A DNA stretch of 64,000 nucleotides from Cytidiella melzeri (GCA_022592445.1 JABYQR010000200.1:1-64000); one strand, 5' to 3'. Shown: positions 20,003-30,270, counted from the first letter of the stretch. Notes: a model not told the origin generated them from the sequence alone. Translations and numbers: made by a program.

Positions 20003-20726
20003 TGTCATGGATGGCCTGACTAGCCCTTAATTTTCGCAATTTACCTCTTGTTTTTATCTGTAAAACTCCGGGCTACAACCTAGTTTCAATTCTCTCTGCA
20101 TAAACTCCTTTGCACGTCTATTAAGCGCCCATTACTTGCTACTACGTCACACTGGCATGTGACTTAGCTTAAGTAAGACCACATGGCTACAGACACATGG
20201 CTCAGCCCATAGCTAGGGTTTGACGTCATAGATACCATCCACATGGGCTCCTTATTGTTCTTTCCCTATTGTTCTCTTTATGGAAGGATGTTCTCACAGG
20301 TGTGGGAATGGAATACAATAGTTGGTCTCCTTTTAGATAGATTCTCTCACGGGTAGAGTTCTTGGCAAGGTCTAGACAATAGCTATTGTTCTCTTTTAGA
20401 TAGTTCTTTTGTTCTTCGTTCACACGGCTTCTTGCAAAGCCTGCCCTCAACATGGTCTGTGCGCAGGTCCCTGAAGTCTATATATACTGCTGCATGTACG
20501 CTCCTAGCCCCCATCTCGACCTCTTGGTCTTTACTGGGCTAGGTAAGCAACCCCCTCTTGTACTACATAGCTGGTAGTCACAATACTAACTTGGTCTTTA
20601 CTGGGCTAGCAACTTGCATAAAGTTTGATAGCTGGTGAGAGCATTGTGCTTCAAGCCTGCCACCACCTCTTTGTCGTCTTCCACACTGTGTCCCTTTTAG
20701 TTGCGTCGAGCTTCGTCTCCGTGACA
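20003..20726 (+). mobile_element. Solo LTR, family D, copy 1 (724 bp, TSD TCAAC)
   Basis: Begins TGTCATGGATGGCC and ends CTCCGTGACA, with TCAAC at 19998-20002 and 20727-20731. The A2 sequence gives the empty site. It contains TGACGTCA (20221-20228), a TATA-like TCTATATATACTGC near 20478 and an intron-like segment (20543-20609). No internal retroelement sequence is present, so this is a product of LTR-LTR recombination. Confidence 0.95.
20543..20609 (+). other. Intron-like 67-bp segment in LTR D copy 1
   Basis: Starts GTAAGCAA, has TACTAAC at 20584-20590 and ends GGGCTAG. It lies downstream of the LTR TATA box, where a transcript leader would be. The same segment is in copy 2 (44890-44956) and is missing from copy 3. 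A 20-bp direct repeat borders it, so a duplication/deletion origin is also possible. Confidence 0.4.
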
Positions 20727-21036
20727 TCAACTGAGGCTATATATCTAAAAGCACTCATTGACGAACTACTAAACTTTACTATGGATCCTGTCAAAATGTA
20801 TACTGACAGTCCATCAACTATTGCCATTGTTAGCTCACCTGACAAGCAACATTCACAACGAACTAAACACTTCGAGATTCGTAAGAATTTCATCAGCGAT
20901 CGTGTGCTCAAGAAGTATATAACTATTCATCACATATCTTCTAACGATCAACGTGCTGATACACTTACTAAAGCACTACCTCTCGAAAAACTCAAGCACT
21001 TCAATGAACTACTTCATATTTGTGCTTGAAGGGGAG

Positions 21037-21206
21037 TGTTCGACTATAATACTTAGACGCGCAACGTACTAGCGCTGTAGTTACCGTATTTAAGACTTAC
21101 ACTGATCAATGCAACGATAAGCACTTTTGATCCCCAACTCCCACTGTGTGATCCCTCTCAATCTTGCTCTCTCAACGCTTTCCTCTACTTGCATAGCCTT
21201 CTAACA
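21037..21206 (+). repeat. 3' LTR of copia A1 (170 bp)
   Basis: Preceded by the polypurine tract AAGGGGAG and followed by the GCGAG target duplication. One base differs from the 5' LTR. Confidence 0.95.
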
Positions 21207-21965
21207 GCGAGTTCGTGAGAGGTAGATCTTCTGGTATCATGAGACGCAGCACCGACCTTCTTCGCAGGGCCCTAGCACTACGTCAAAGACGCGGCAGCTC
21301 TGACTTGCGCGCTAGAGCAATACTTAAGCAGGAGCGCTGGACCGCTCTGAATCTGCAGCCGAGGTGGTCCAGTACCGACGCGAGAGCTTTGGAACCAAGG
21401 CCGAGGTGAAGGCTGAAGCAACCCCTGCCAGTCATACTGCCGCGCATACTCTGTGGGCAGAATGGCATCCTTAACTGCTGCAGGAGAAAGTGAGTCGACA
21501 TCATTGATCTAGCGACCCGGGTAGTGTTTCATGCCGCCCTTTGCCTTTCCCGATGCTACTCTTGAACATTACACTAGGTGACCGTGCTTCGCCCGTAGCC
21601 AAGCTCTTCGCGTGGTCAGCGCGGCCTCTTGAGCAGCGGAAGACAGAACTGTTTCAGGCGCACACGAGGTTGCTCGCAGCCTGCATCAGTCACGACAGTC
21701 TGACCTAGGTACAGTAATCGGGTGCTGGAGTGTGCAAGAGCTCGTTAGCTGGACTACACGTTCCGCCGTTAACCACATTGACTTGTACAAAATCTTCCGT
21801 TCACGCCGTAAGTTATGTTCAGAGTTTCACTGCGACGTTATACCAAGAATATTGAGCTGCCATTTGACGACATAAAAATGTATTGTAGATCATCAACGGT
21901 GGGGTCATAGATTGATTGTCTTGTTTCCGTGAGTCGTCTGTGTAGCGCTCTTCCTGGGCTATTTT
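21207..21965. other. Host flank between copia A1 and the gypsy element, unassigned
   Basis: By the A1 target duplication this continues 7021, so it should hold upstream parts of the polymerase locus. I could not recognise polymerase exons on either strand. Several GT-AG-like borders and short open stretches on the plus strand (for example DLYKIFRSR before GTAAGT at 21808) suggest exon remnants of another gene. No function is claimed. Confidence 0.35.
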
Positions 21966-22232
21966 TGTAACGCTGACGAATCCGAATGTGGACTCGTTCG
22001 CGAACACGAGAACTTTTGAGTGGCAAGTGACAGGAATAAAGACTGCTTATTGCCTAGAGACGAAAGCTGCTGGTCTGAGTACTACAGGGGAGTATATATG
22101 CTATGTAGACGAGGACCAAGCAGGACCAAAGGAATAGTCAAATGTTTAAATATAGACGATAAGTGGTTGTTGGGATGGATGCGGAAGCCGAGGAATCTAA
22201 GAGGAATCGGATATCCAGTCCGATGCGTCACA
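21966..22232 (-). repeat. 3' LTR of the gypsy element
   Basis: On the minus strand it runs TGTGACGCATCGG to CAGCGTTACA. A hairpin with perfect 8-bp stems (GGATATTA/TAATATCC, 22243-22263) lies just upstream of it in the element. Confidence 0.95.
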
Positions 22233-22337
22233 TACGCCCTCCGGATATTATGCAATAATATCCTAAAAGGTAAGTGTTTTTTTTGGTTAGGTTCGAGGAA
22301 GGAAAGGCGCTGTGGTGATGTTCATTTTATTGTTTGT

Positions 22338-25300
22338 TTAGGCGCGCATCAATTCGCCTTCCTCGGTGGCCGTCGCGGCGATTGCCTCATGGTTGGACTC
22401 CCCTCCGTCCTGCTCCTCTGCCTCCCTTTCCTCCTGCTCATCATATACTTCTCCTTCAGCATCTTCTTCTTCATACTCGGGCGCAGAACGATGGCGATAG
22501 GTCCGCGCGCGCTTGTTGCGAGAGGACGAGGAGGGTTGTCCAAGCAGGCCAGTCTGCGCGAACGATTGCTTTTGACGCAGGCGGTCTTGCTTCTTTCTCT
22601 CCTGGAAATCGGCCTGAACGACTGCGCGTTTAGCGGTGAGTATGGCGAGACGGTGTAGGAACTCGTCATTCGGGCGTTCAGGCTTCTCCTCAGTGTGCGG
22701 GATCAACAGGCGATAAGGTACGGCCGCGCCATGTAGGACAACCTTGAACTGCTCGTCATCCCATTCGGTGAAACCCCACGCACAGTCGGGATCCTCGTTC
22801 CACATCTGCTGGAAACCCGGGTAACCTCCAGGTACTGCACTTGTTCCGTTAACTTTGCCATTACGAAGCTCACGATCGAACGCGTGATACGCTTTGAGCT
22901 GATCGACACTATAGGAGTACTTTACATCCGTACTCGGATCGCGCAGGAGTATCGACCCGTCTGTCAGGCGTTCAAGGTAGCAGTGTCCTCGCTGAATATC
23001 GACTCTGCTGGAAGACTTCGAACAGGCCCTATCAGCTAGCAGACAAAGCGCACTATACTGGCTCCCGTACCATGGGTAGGTCCAGACACGGATTCGGAGA
23101 TTGGCGCGATGCGAGCGACAGGTGGTGAAACGGCGACGGTAAGTGCAGTTCAGCGAGCACGCAGGGTCACTTGCTAACTGAGCAAGGGGTAGGTCTTGAG
23201 GGGGAGAACTGGCGACTACAAACGAGGGTTGCCACCCTTTTATCCTCCCTTGGGCGGGAAGAAGGGTCACAGTTCCCAAATAAACCTGAGGGTCATCCGT
23301 CGGCGGGACTCCCACGCCCTCCGGTAGGTCCCGTATACTGGAGACCCCCATCGCCGCTAAATATTCCTTGAAGGTGCCGAGATCCTTAGCTGTGCTGTAG
23401 GGTATCCAGGTACGATCACCCGATTTCCAGACTGCCTCAAAGATAGCTAATGGTCCTGAGCCGGTATGGGACACAAACTTTTCGATGGCCCATTCCTTGT
23501 CTTGATAGGCCAAGTCAGCCACTTGGCTTGCCAGTCGTCCCGGGAATAATTGATCGTCGTTGGGCTTGTGAGCTCGCAATAAAGAGGCATGAAAAACATC
23601 ATGAATACCGCGGCGCTTCAGGTCGGCTGGCAAATCCAAGCGGTAGGAATTGTTTCCGAAGTCCTCGAGAATGCGGTAAGGCCCGATGAATTTCGGAACG
23701 AGTTTTCGAGCTAAACCTTTGGGTAGTGAGAGGTTCTTAGTAGACACATACACGAGGTCCTCCCGTGAGAATGGTACAGGCCGCCGCCTGCGGTTCGCGT
23801 CTCGTGTCTGCTTGACTCGCGCGGCGATGATGCTGTCGTGCGCCGCCATGACAGCGAATTTCACCTTCTGGGCATACGCCCGAACTCCCGGGTATTTGTC
23901 TTTGTCCGCATGGTCCCAAATCAAGCTGCGAGGCATCCAACCGTGGTTGAGAAAGAAAGGGGCGTATCCGGTCGACTCCGACCGGGCGAGGTTAATTGCA
24001 AACTCAATGGCGGGCAACTTCGAAACCCAATCGCGCTGCGTTGGACCAATGCACTGCCGAAGCATTTGTGTTACGGTACGGTTGGCTCTCTCTGTGGACC
24101 CGTCAGACTCGGGATGATATGCACTGGACATGCGCAAGTCAACCCCTATCAGGGAGTGAAGGTGTGTCCAAAATATACTGGTGAAAAGCACATCCCGGTC
24201 ACTAATAATGGCTTTAGGCAGCCCATGGAGCTTATATACCTCCGCAAACACTAGTTCCGCAATATCACGCGCGTTGTAATCAATGCGGCTCGGAACGAGG
24301 TGTACCATAGCGGTGAGTAGATCGATGATTACCGTGATAGAGTCAAACGATCCATCCCGATTTTCGGAGGTGGGCAGGGGCCCTACGAAGTCAATCCCTA
24401 TAGCCTCCCAAGGTTCGCTCGGAACAGGGAGAGGGTTCAGCAACCCATAGGGTTTCTGATTACTCGGTTTGCTCCGCTTACAGGTGACACAGGTCTCGCA
24501 GTACCTGCGTGTGTCTGGGCCCATAGTTTTCCACCAGACATGGTTGCGTAGCAGGCTCAGCGTCTTGTAGGCCCCCAAGTGCGCCAACATGGAGTGAGCG
24601 TGGGAGATCACTATTTCCCGCAAACTCCGTCCCTCACTGACTACGTCTGGTATACAGAGCCGCTCAGCCCCTGCGTCTTTCAGCAACACCAAGCCGTCCC
24701 GCACGACAAAGTTCTTGAAGTGCTTGGGTTCTTTCAGGATTGCAGCAAACGTTGGATCGTCGGAATACCGGTTTCGTACCAACGTAGGGATATGCAGGTT
24801 GTCTTCGCTCCTGCTTAGAAGATCAAGAAGAGGGCTCTCAAGTGTAGGCTCGTCTGTGGGTGAGTGCACCGGCAGGAGTAATGTGTCATGTGTAGCTGAG
24901 GGTACGACTTCTGTATCATGCGCCAGGGCCTTTGTTTCCGCCGGTGTCCCCACGCCCTCCGCTTGTTCCGCACGTGGACCGTGAAGGACAAGCCTCTTGA
25001 TACGCCTAGCAAACTCTTTTGATGTCTCCGGCCGTCCTGACTCAGGTGGAGGAAGTCTCCGGCGAGGAGGTCGAGCTGCACGCGCTTCGACGTTGACCAG
25101 CACGGGGATGGACACGGCGAATGAGGCCAGTCGTTGAGGTAGGTCCTCGTCATCGTCAAACATCGTGTATTCTGACGCTGCACGAACAGTTCCAGGTGCC
25201 TCGTTAGAATATAACCGACTCAACGCGTCAGGCAACTGGTTGTCCGAGCCCGGAATGTACTCAACCACGAAGTTAAACTCAGATATGCGCTCGATCCATC

Positions 25301-28300
25301 GCGCCTGCCGAGCTGACAGATTGCGCTGCTTTAGCAGGTGAATCAGTCCCTTATGGTCCGTGACCCATGTGAACTGACATCCCAACAGAATGTCCCGATG
25401 CCGGCGCATGGATTCTACTCCCGCCAACATTTCGATCTCATGAATGGGATAATTCGCCTGCGCGGAGGACAGCTTGGCCGAGAAGAATGCGGCTACCCGA
25501 GCGGTACGTCGATCCGCGCCCTGTAAGATCACCCCAGCAATGCCACTGACCGAGCCGTCGGTGACCAGCCAAATGGGGGGTGCACCCTTCTCATAACTCA
25601 GCGGAACACGGTGATGGTCACGGTGAGCATGTACCAACACTCGTATCTCATCGAAGGCCCGCTGATGAGTGTGATTCCAGCTGAACGACTTGTCACTGCC
25701 GATTAGCTCCGTCAATACACCCATGGGAATACGAATGGATGCGATATCGTCTGCAAGATACCCGACCGAGCCCAAGAAACCTCGCAAAAGATCCTTCGAA
25801 GTGGGCACCTTCCAATGGAGTACCGAGTCGACCTTGTCAGGGTCCATTCGGATACCATCATTATCTACGATGCGGCCGAGGACCTTAAGCTCGGTGCACA
25901 GGAAACGCAGCTTGGAGGCATTCAGGTAGAGTGACTCCCGCTTCAGAATATCAATGACCGTCTTGACATGCTGAACGTGTTCTTGCAGGGTGTCCGAGTA
26001 TACAAGGATGTCATCCAGGTACACATCCATGAAGACACCAACATACTGCCCAAACAGGTGGTTCATCAGGGTTTGATATGTCGCAACAGCATTGCAGTCA
26101 CCCTGTTGCAACACCAGACTAACCATGTTTCCGTCTGGTGTGGTCATAGCGGTACGCTCGACATGATCGGGTTCGACGCGAATACACTCATAAGCGTCCT
26201 TGCCATCAAGTGAGGACCGAAACGGCTTTTTGGCTACACGGCGAAGAATGCCCTCCATATCTGGTAAGGGGGAAGTCACTTTAACGGTGTTGTCGTTACG
26301 CTCACGCAGGTCACAAACGCAGCGCAACCGGGGAGGAACATCACGAATGCCCGTGCCAGGTTTGGTCAGGAGAAGCATGGGGCTTGTGTTGCGAGCATTA
26401 CTCATTCTCCACCTTCCTGACTTCAAGTAGGCGTCGCCCTTTGCAGCCCACAAAGGACGAAGGGCATCAGGGCACCGGGAAGGCCGCCAGTGATACACCT
26501 TGCTGGGGTCTTTCAACGGGATCCGGTGGTTGATGGCCCGTAGTGGCGGTAATGGAGTGTCACTCGCATCTGTGCTTGCAATGGGACGTGTGTATTCGCG
26601 CAGCATTTCTCGCGCTTGTTCGAGCTGACCCTCGTATAAGTCGGCCGCCCGGGACTCTAAAACGCGCACATGCTTCCCTTGGATAGGCAGAGCACTGTCG
26701 CTTCCTACCTCGATAGTGAGTGGATTAAATCCCAACGACACCTTGTGCTGAAAGAGAAACGGAGTCCCCAGTATCATGTCGTAGTTGAGTAAATTTACGA
26801 CATCGAAATGGCGCATTTCTTTTATGGACTGATAGCCAAGCTCAAGGCTACATCCCAAGCTGATCTTCGCACGAGACCCTTGTACCGCCAAGTGAACCGG
26901 TAATTGTTTCTCGAGTTCAAACGTCGCAAGGTGCAACTGATGTACAAGTTTTGTAGATACAAAATCGGCAAGAGAACCAGAGTCAAGCAAGGCCCGAGCC
27001 GGGTGACCATTGACATGTACCACAACGACGGCAGGCTCCGGAATGAGCCGTTTAAAGTCCCGAGGTGATGAGGCATTGCGCTGCAGAGCGTGTATAGTCG
27101 CGTGAGTTGCAACCTGCACGGCGTTGAGTTCGAGACACTCACCATCTAATACAGTCGCCGTAGGAGTCTGGTACAACAATCCTAGCTCGCCCTCCAGGTC
27201 ATCCAGATCAAAGAGCTCATCCATGAAGTCTCGGCGGATGGCCCGGGCATACGAGTTGGGCAGGTCGAAGCTCGGAATCTGCAAAAGAGCAACTGGGATC
27301 TCGGAATAAATGTACAGGTATGCGTCGTGTACTACGAGTACTTCCTCAGAAGCGTCTGACCGGTGGCACACAAAACGCGGCGACAGAATATCCCCCCCGT
27401 GGTCTTCCAGCCATTGCGCGGGGTACGGAATTTCTTTGTTCAGTACCTGTTCTGTGGTACTTACAAGATCGTCACCCATAGGTTCACCTGGAATACGTTT
27501 CCGAAGGCAATGCCAGTGCCCAAGTTGGCGGGCCACCTGTTTGTTGTACCACCGCGGAAGGTTGAAGTCCGGTCGTTGTAGGTATACCTTGGGAGCAAGG
27601 ATGTCCCGAATAGGGTGAGGTGCCATAATCACGAATTCAGTGGGACTGACTTGATAGGATATAATATCGTCAGGTTTCCACAGAGCTTGGTCGAAGGCTA
27701 CGTGATGACAACAATAAGGTGCGTGACGCTGTAAGACAGTCATAGCGCGTTGCTCCAGTGCGTAACCGAACCGATGACGCGGGCGTCCTTCTCGACCAGT
27801 GCGAGGGAGCTCCAGAAGAGGAGTTCCTTGGTAGAATCGGCCTAGAGGTGGACCTGAAAACTCGATGGACGATATACTCAACTCGGCCCCGCCCAAGGTT
27901 GCCGTACTTTCTGCAAGACGCTGGAGGGCCTTGATGTCAGTATAGTTCAGTTCTACATTGCTGACGGTTACTCCCGGAGGCTTCCCTTGTCGAGGTGAAG
28001 TTGTTGTATTTGCGGTAGGGCAATTTCGCGCCAAGTGTCCTGTGTCGAAGCACTTGAAACAGCGGCCCTCCGCCTTCAGGTCAGCCTTCTGCTTTGTAGA
28101 GAGGATCCCCGTCTTATCAACTTTTTTAGCAGGGTTCGGGGCGACAGGCTTCGAAGACGGCACGGCGGCTGAGGAGGCTTCACCAATGCTCATACGAGTA
28201 GAACCTCGGTAGCGTCCCGAGCCAGCACCACGCCCTCGAGGGGGTGAAGGCCGGTCTTGTCGATCAAACAAGAGCAGACCCCGACTATCCGAGGTACCTT

Positions 28301-30176
28301 CTGCAAGTTCAAATCGAGTGGCCGCTGCAACGACTTCCTCCCACGAAGACGAGGTAGGTGATAGCCCAAACCTCCATAGTTCCTTCTGTATGTAGTCATG
28401 CAATGAATACCATAATTTAATTACCTTTTCCACATCGGGGATGGTTCCTGCGAGAACAAACAATTCTTCGAGCTCACAGACATATTCCTGAACTGTCGAA
28501 CTGCCTTGTTTGCGATTACGAAGGGTATCGCGTACCTTCATGCGGAAGTCCACCGGGAAACAGAAATCAAAAAGGCCCTTGAAGAAGTCCTCGAGAGACC
28601 ATTTGCCTGCGTCCTTGGAGACTACCATGGCAAAGAACCGATACGCTTTCCCTTTTAGGAACGACGACAGCGTGGTGGCGTAGCGGTCTCGACTGAGAGC
28701 ATATCCGGTAACGTACTCAGTACCTTCACGCAGGAATTTATGGAATTCCTGAATGTCAGCTCGACCGTCATACACTGTAGGCTCGCGAGGCTTGAGCTTA
28801 GGCAGCTTGGTCTTTGAAGCTGACCGCTGTCGCCTTTTCTTATGGCTACGAGGGCGCCGAGAATGCCTAAGTCTCGAACCACTACCGCGATGACCAGACG
28901 AGGATCCTCGTGAAGGAGAGGTAGACACCGTGGAAGATGAGTCAGAATCTGAAGGTATGTTCCCGTCAGCAGCTATACTACTGTTCTCACGCAGAATGCT
29001 TGCGAAGGCCTTTCCGAGGTAACTAGTGGGCTCTACCTGGTTTACTGGACGAAGATTCTCTCCGTGAACCTTAGGCGACCTGGGCTTCGCAGCAGTAGCG
29101 ACACGCTGACGCTTTTGCACGGTGAGTTCCGATATTGCCGTTTCCACGGGTTCCGAAGCACCATTCCCCGGTGAGGACAGTGCGACCTCCCGGTTGTCTT
29201 GTTTAAGGGAAGCAACCTCCCTGGTAAGCATTTCTAGTCGTTCCAGTACCTTATCCAAGCGCTCTCCTCGAGGGCCGTCATCCGCTGACTGTTCCGACTT
29301 ACTGAAAGTACGGAGGTTGTCCCAGAGTTCAAACGCCTTTTGCTCTTCCTCCGGATCAAGCTCCTCGTTGTTGAGCTCTACTGGAGCCCCATGCCCAGAT
29401 AAGTCCCTATAGTATCTCAGTAATTTCTTCTGTACTTCGGGATCCATTTCAGCAGGATCCAAGTGGACACTTCCCCAGTTGCGGGGATCGACTGTTTTGC
29501 CCTGTCGTGCGGAGGACCCTTCCTCGCGCGACCGGGAGCGACTGTGAGTATTGTCATTGGCCACTGCGACTTTACTCATTCTAAGACCATACATCTTTTG
29601 TTCTGCAGCACTCATTCTTGAGGCTGCTGTATCTATAGCCTGACATTGTTCATAGGTCAGCGCAGTCGCGGCTGATCCCCGTTGTGCACCTGGGGAATCA
29701 GCCCGATTTTTCTTATATTTCACCTCAGTCCACGGGCTCTCAGCCGGACCAGACGAGACCGTAATGTGAGTCTGTTCACCTTCGTTACCCACATTCTCAA
29801 GGGTCACGTTCGTAGTTTCCTTGATAGATAGTGAAGGAAATATATTAGATAACCCCGAAGGGCTCGCGTCAAAGGTGCTGGACCTAGACGGTGTACGCAA
29901 CACTACAGCGCTATAAAGCGGTTTCGCGTCGGGAGTAGAGGTTGCCTCAGGAGACACACTCTCTATGGGGGAAAGAGGTGAGGTTCCCTTTGCCAGTGCC
30001 TGGAGAGACTGAACTGGGGTGACAAAAGCGCCAGGGACGGAGGCAGGCGAGTCGGGAACAGAGTTCGCGCGACGACGAAGGTTGTAGCGAGGAGCCATTC
30101 CGTGGTTCGAGTCGGAGGATAAAAATAAATGTTTTGGGGTTGGGACTGGTGACGGTTGGTGGTGTTGATCAGACAC
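22338..30176 (-). CDS. Gypsy Gag-Pol polyprotein (2612 aa, single open frame)
   Basis: Approximate domain positions in residues: disordered N-terminus 1-450; gag capsid-like 460-610; CCHC knuckle CFKCFDTGHLARNC near 705; aspartic protease LLDSGSLADFVSTK near 1060; reverse transcriptase with YLDD near 1385; RNase H starting LVTDGSVSG near 1535; integrase zinc region (H near 1860, CETCVTC near 1895), then catalytic Asp in GIDFVGPL (about 1930), ISDRDVLF (about 1990) and Glu in DGSTERANR (about 2025); and a chromodomain-like segment EWAIEKFVSHTGSG to DRTWIPYS near 2225-2260. A further 350 residues have no domain I recognise and end in acidic EEEDAEGE-type sequence. Gag and Pol share one frame with no stop or frameshift, so processing must rely on the protease alone or on unequal cleavage. 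Confidence 0.95.
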   Translation of the reverse strand: MSDQHHQPSPVPTPKHLFLSSDSNHGMAPRYNLRRRANSVPDSPASVPGAFVTPVQSLQALAKGTSPLSPIESVSPEATSTPDAKPLYSAVVLRTPSRSSTFDASPSGLSNIFPSLSIKETTNVTLENVGNEGEQTHITVSSGPAESPWTEVKYKKNRADSPGAQRGSAATALTYEQCQAIDTAASRMSAAEQKMYGLRMSKVAVANDNTHSRSRSREEGSSARQGKTVDPRNWGSVHLDPAEMDPEVQKKLLRYYRDLSGHGAPVELNNEELDPEEEQKAFELWDNLRTFSKSEQSADDGPRGERLDKVLERLEMLTREVASLKQDNREVALSSPGNGASEPVETAISELTVQKRQRVATAAKPRSPKVHGENLRPVNQVEPTSYLGKAFASILRENSSIAADGNIPSDSDSSSTVSTSPSRGSSSGHRGSGSRLRHSRRPRSHKKRRQRSASKTKLPKLKPREPTVYDGRADIQEFHKFLREGTEYVTGYALSRDRYATTLSSFLKGKAYRFFAMVVSKDAGKWSLEDFFKGLFDFCFPVDFRMKVRDTLRNRKQGSSTVQEYVCELEELFVLAGTIPDVEKVIKLWYSLHDYIQKELWRFGLSPTSSSWEEVVAAATRFELAEGTSDSRGLLLFDRQDRPSPPRGRGAGSGRYRGSTRMSIGEASSAAVPSSKPVAPNPAKKVDKTGILSTKQKADLKAEGRCFKCFDTGHLARNCPTANTTTSPRQGKPPGVTVSNVELNYTDIKALQRLAESTATLGGAELSISSIEFSGPPLGRFYQGTPLLELPRTGREGRPRHRFGYALEQRAMTVLQRHAPYCCHHVAFDQALWKPDDIISYQVSPTEFVIMAPHPIRDILAPKVYLQRPDFNLPRWYNKQVARQLGHWHCLRKRIPGEPMGDDLVSTTEQVLNKEIPYPAQWLEDHGGDILSPRFVCHRSDASEEVLVVHDAYLYIYSEIPVALLQIPSFDLPNSYARAIRRDFMDELFDLDDLEGELGLLYQTPTATVLDGECLELNAVQVATHATIHALQRNASSPRDFKRLIPEPAVVVVHVNGHPARALLDSGSLADFVSTKLVHQLHLATFELEKQLPVHLAVQGSRAKISLGCSLELGYQSIKEMRHFDVVNLLNYDMILGTPFLFQHKVSLGFNPLTIEVGSDSALPIQGKHVRVLESRAADLYEGQLEQAREMLREYTRPIASTDASDTPLPPLRAINHRIPLKDPSKVYHWRPSRCPDALRPLWAAKGDAYLKSGRWRMSNARNTSPMLLLTKPGTGIRDVPPRLRCVCDLRERNDNTVKVTSPLPDMEGILRRVAKKPFRSSLDGKDAYECIRVEPDHVERTAMTTPDGNMVSLVLQQGDCNAVATYQTLMNHLFGQYVGVFMDVYLDDILVYSDTLQEHVQHVKTVIDILKRESLYLNASKLRFLCTELKVLGRIVDNDGIRMDPDKVDSVLHWKVPTSKDLLRGFLGSVGYLADDIASIRIPMGVLTELIGSDKSFSWNHTHQRAFDEIRVLVHAHRDHHRVPLSYEKGAPPIWLVTDGSVSGIAGVILQGADRRTARVAAFFSAKLSSAQANYPIHEIEMLAGVESMRRHRDILLGCQFTWVTDHKGLIHLLKQRNLSARQARWIERISEFNFVVEYIPGSDNQLPDALSRLYSNEAPGTVRAASEYTMFDDDEDLPQRLASFAVSIPVLVNVEARAARPPRRRLPPPESGRPETSKEFARRIKRLVLHGPRAEQAEGVGTPAETKALAHDTEVVPSATHDTLLLPVHSPTDEPTLESPLLDLLSRSEDNLHIPTLVRNRYSDDPTFAAILKEPKHFKNFVVRDGLVLLKDAGAERLCIPDVVSEGRSLREIVISHAHSMLAHLGAYKTLSLLRNHVWWKTMGPDTRRYCETCVTCKRSKPSNQKPYGLLNPLPVPSEPWEAIGIDFVGPLPTSENRDGSFDSITVIIDLLTAMVHLVPSRIDYNARDIAELVFAEVYKLHGLPKAIISDRDVLFTSIFWTHLHSLIGVDLRMSSAYHPESDGSTERANRTVTQMLRQCIGPTQRDWVSKLPAIEFAINLARSESTGYAPFFLNHGWMPRSLIWDHADKDKYPGVRAYAQKVKFAVMAAHDSIIAARVKQTRDANRRRRPVPFSREDLVYVSTKNLSLPKGLARKLVPKFIGPYRILEDFGNNSYRLDLPADLKRRGIHDVFHASLLRAHKPNDDQLFPGRLASQVADLAYQDKEWAIEKFVSHTGSGPLAIFEAVWKSGDRTWIPYSTAKDLGTFKEYLAAMGVSSIRDLPEGVGVPPTDDPQVYLGTVTLLPAQGRIKGWQPSFVVASSPPQDLPLAQLASDPACSLNCTYRRRFTTCRSHRANLRIRVWTYPWYGSQYSALCLLADRACSKSSSRVDIQRGHCYLERLTDGSILLRDPSTDVKYSYSVDQLKAYHAFDRELRNGKVNGTSAVPGGYPGFQQMWNEDPDCAWGFTEWDDEQFKVVLHGAAVPYRLLIPHTEEKPERPNDEFLHRLAILTAKRAVVQADFQERKKQDRLRQKQSFAQTGLLGQPSSSSRNKRARTYRHRSAPEYEEEDAEGEVYDEQEEREAEEQDGGESNHEAIAATATEEGELMRA

Positions 30177-30270
30177 TAGGAATCCGGTCGGCCAGTCGAG
30201 TAGGAGAGTCTAGTAGAGAGGGAAGAGAGTCGAGGTCGTTCTAGATAGCAGTCGGGTGCGTGTCAAAATA

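Larger units (their letters stand above)
19161..21029 (+). pseudogene. Copia A1 reverse transcriptase C-terminus and RNase H, split by solo LTR D
   Basis: In frame after the TGA come KLRKTIYGLKQAGRCWY, AVHVDDITL (the catalytic VDD box), LGMEIDYNK and the RNase H region LVGYADSD. The solo LTR at 20003-20726 interrupts the RNase H between HAST and EAIYLKAL. The rest, 20732-21029, ends LHFNELLHICA-type sequence just before the polypurine tract. A2 shows the uninterrupted site. Confidence 0.9.
7022..21206 (+). mobile_element. Copia element A1, full length with two nested insertions (TSD GCGAG)
   Basis: Two 170 bp LTRs (7022-7191 and 21037-21206) differ at one visible base. GCGAG flanks the element at 7017-7021 and 21207-21211. 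The primer binding site is at 7192 and the polypurine tract AAGGGGAG at 21029-21036. After subtracting the Plavaka element and the solo LTR D, the native length is about 5.2 kb. The gag-pol frame is single and open apart from one TGA (19158-19160). It sits in the family X polymerase gene. Confidence 0.95.

Noticed and set aside
20226..20453. 75-codon minus-strand ORF present in all three LTR D copies (also 44573-44800 and 56756-56983)
   Set aside because: It lies antisense within an LTR, has no recognisable domain, and its conservation follows from the LTR sequence as a whole.
22703..24254. Plus-strand ORFs opposite the gypsy polyprotein
   Set aside because: Antisense shadows of an intact 2612-codon frame with recognisable domains.
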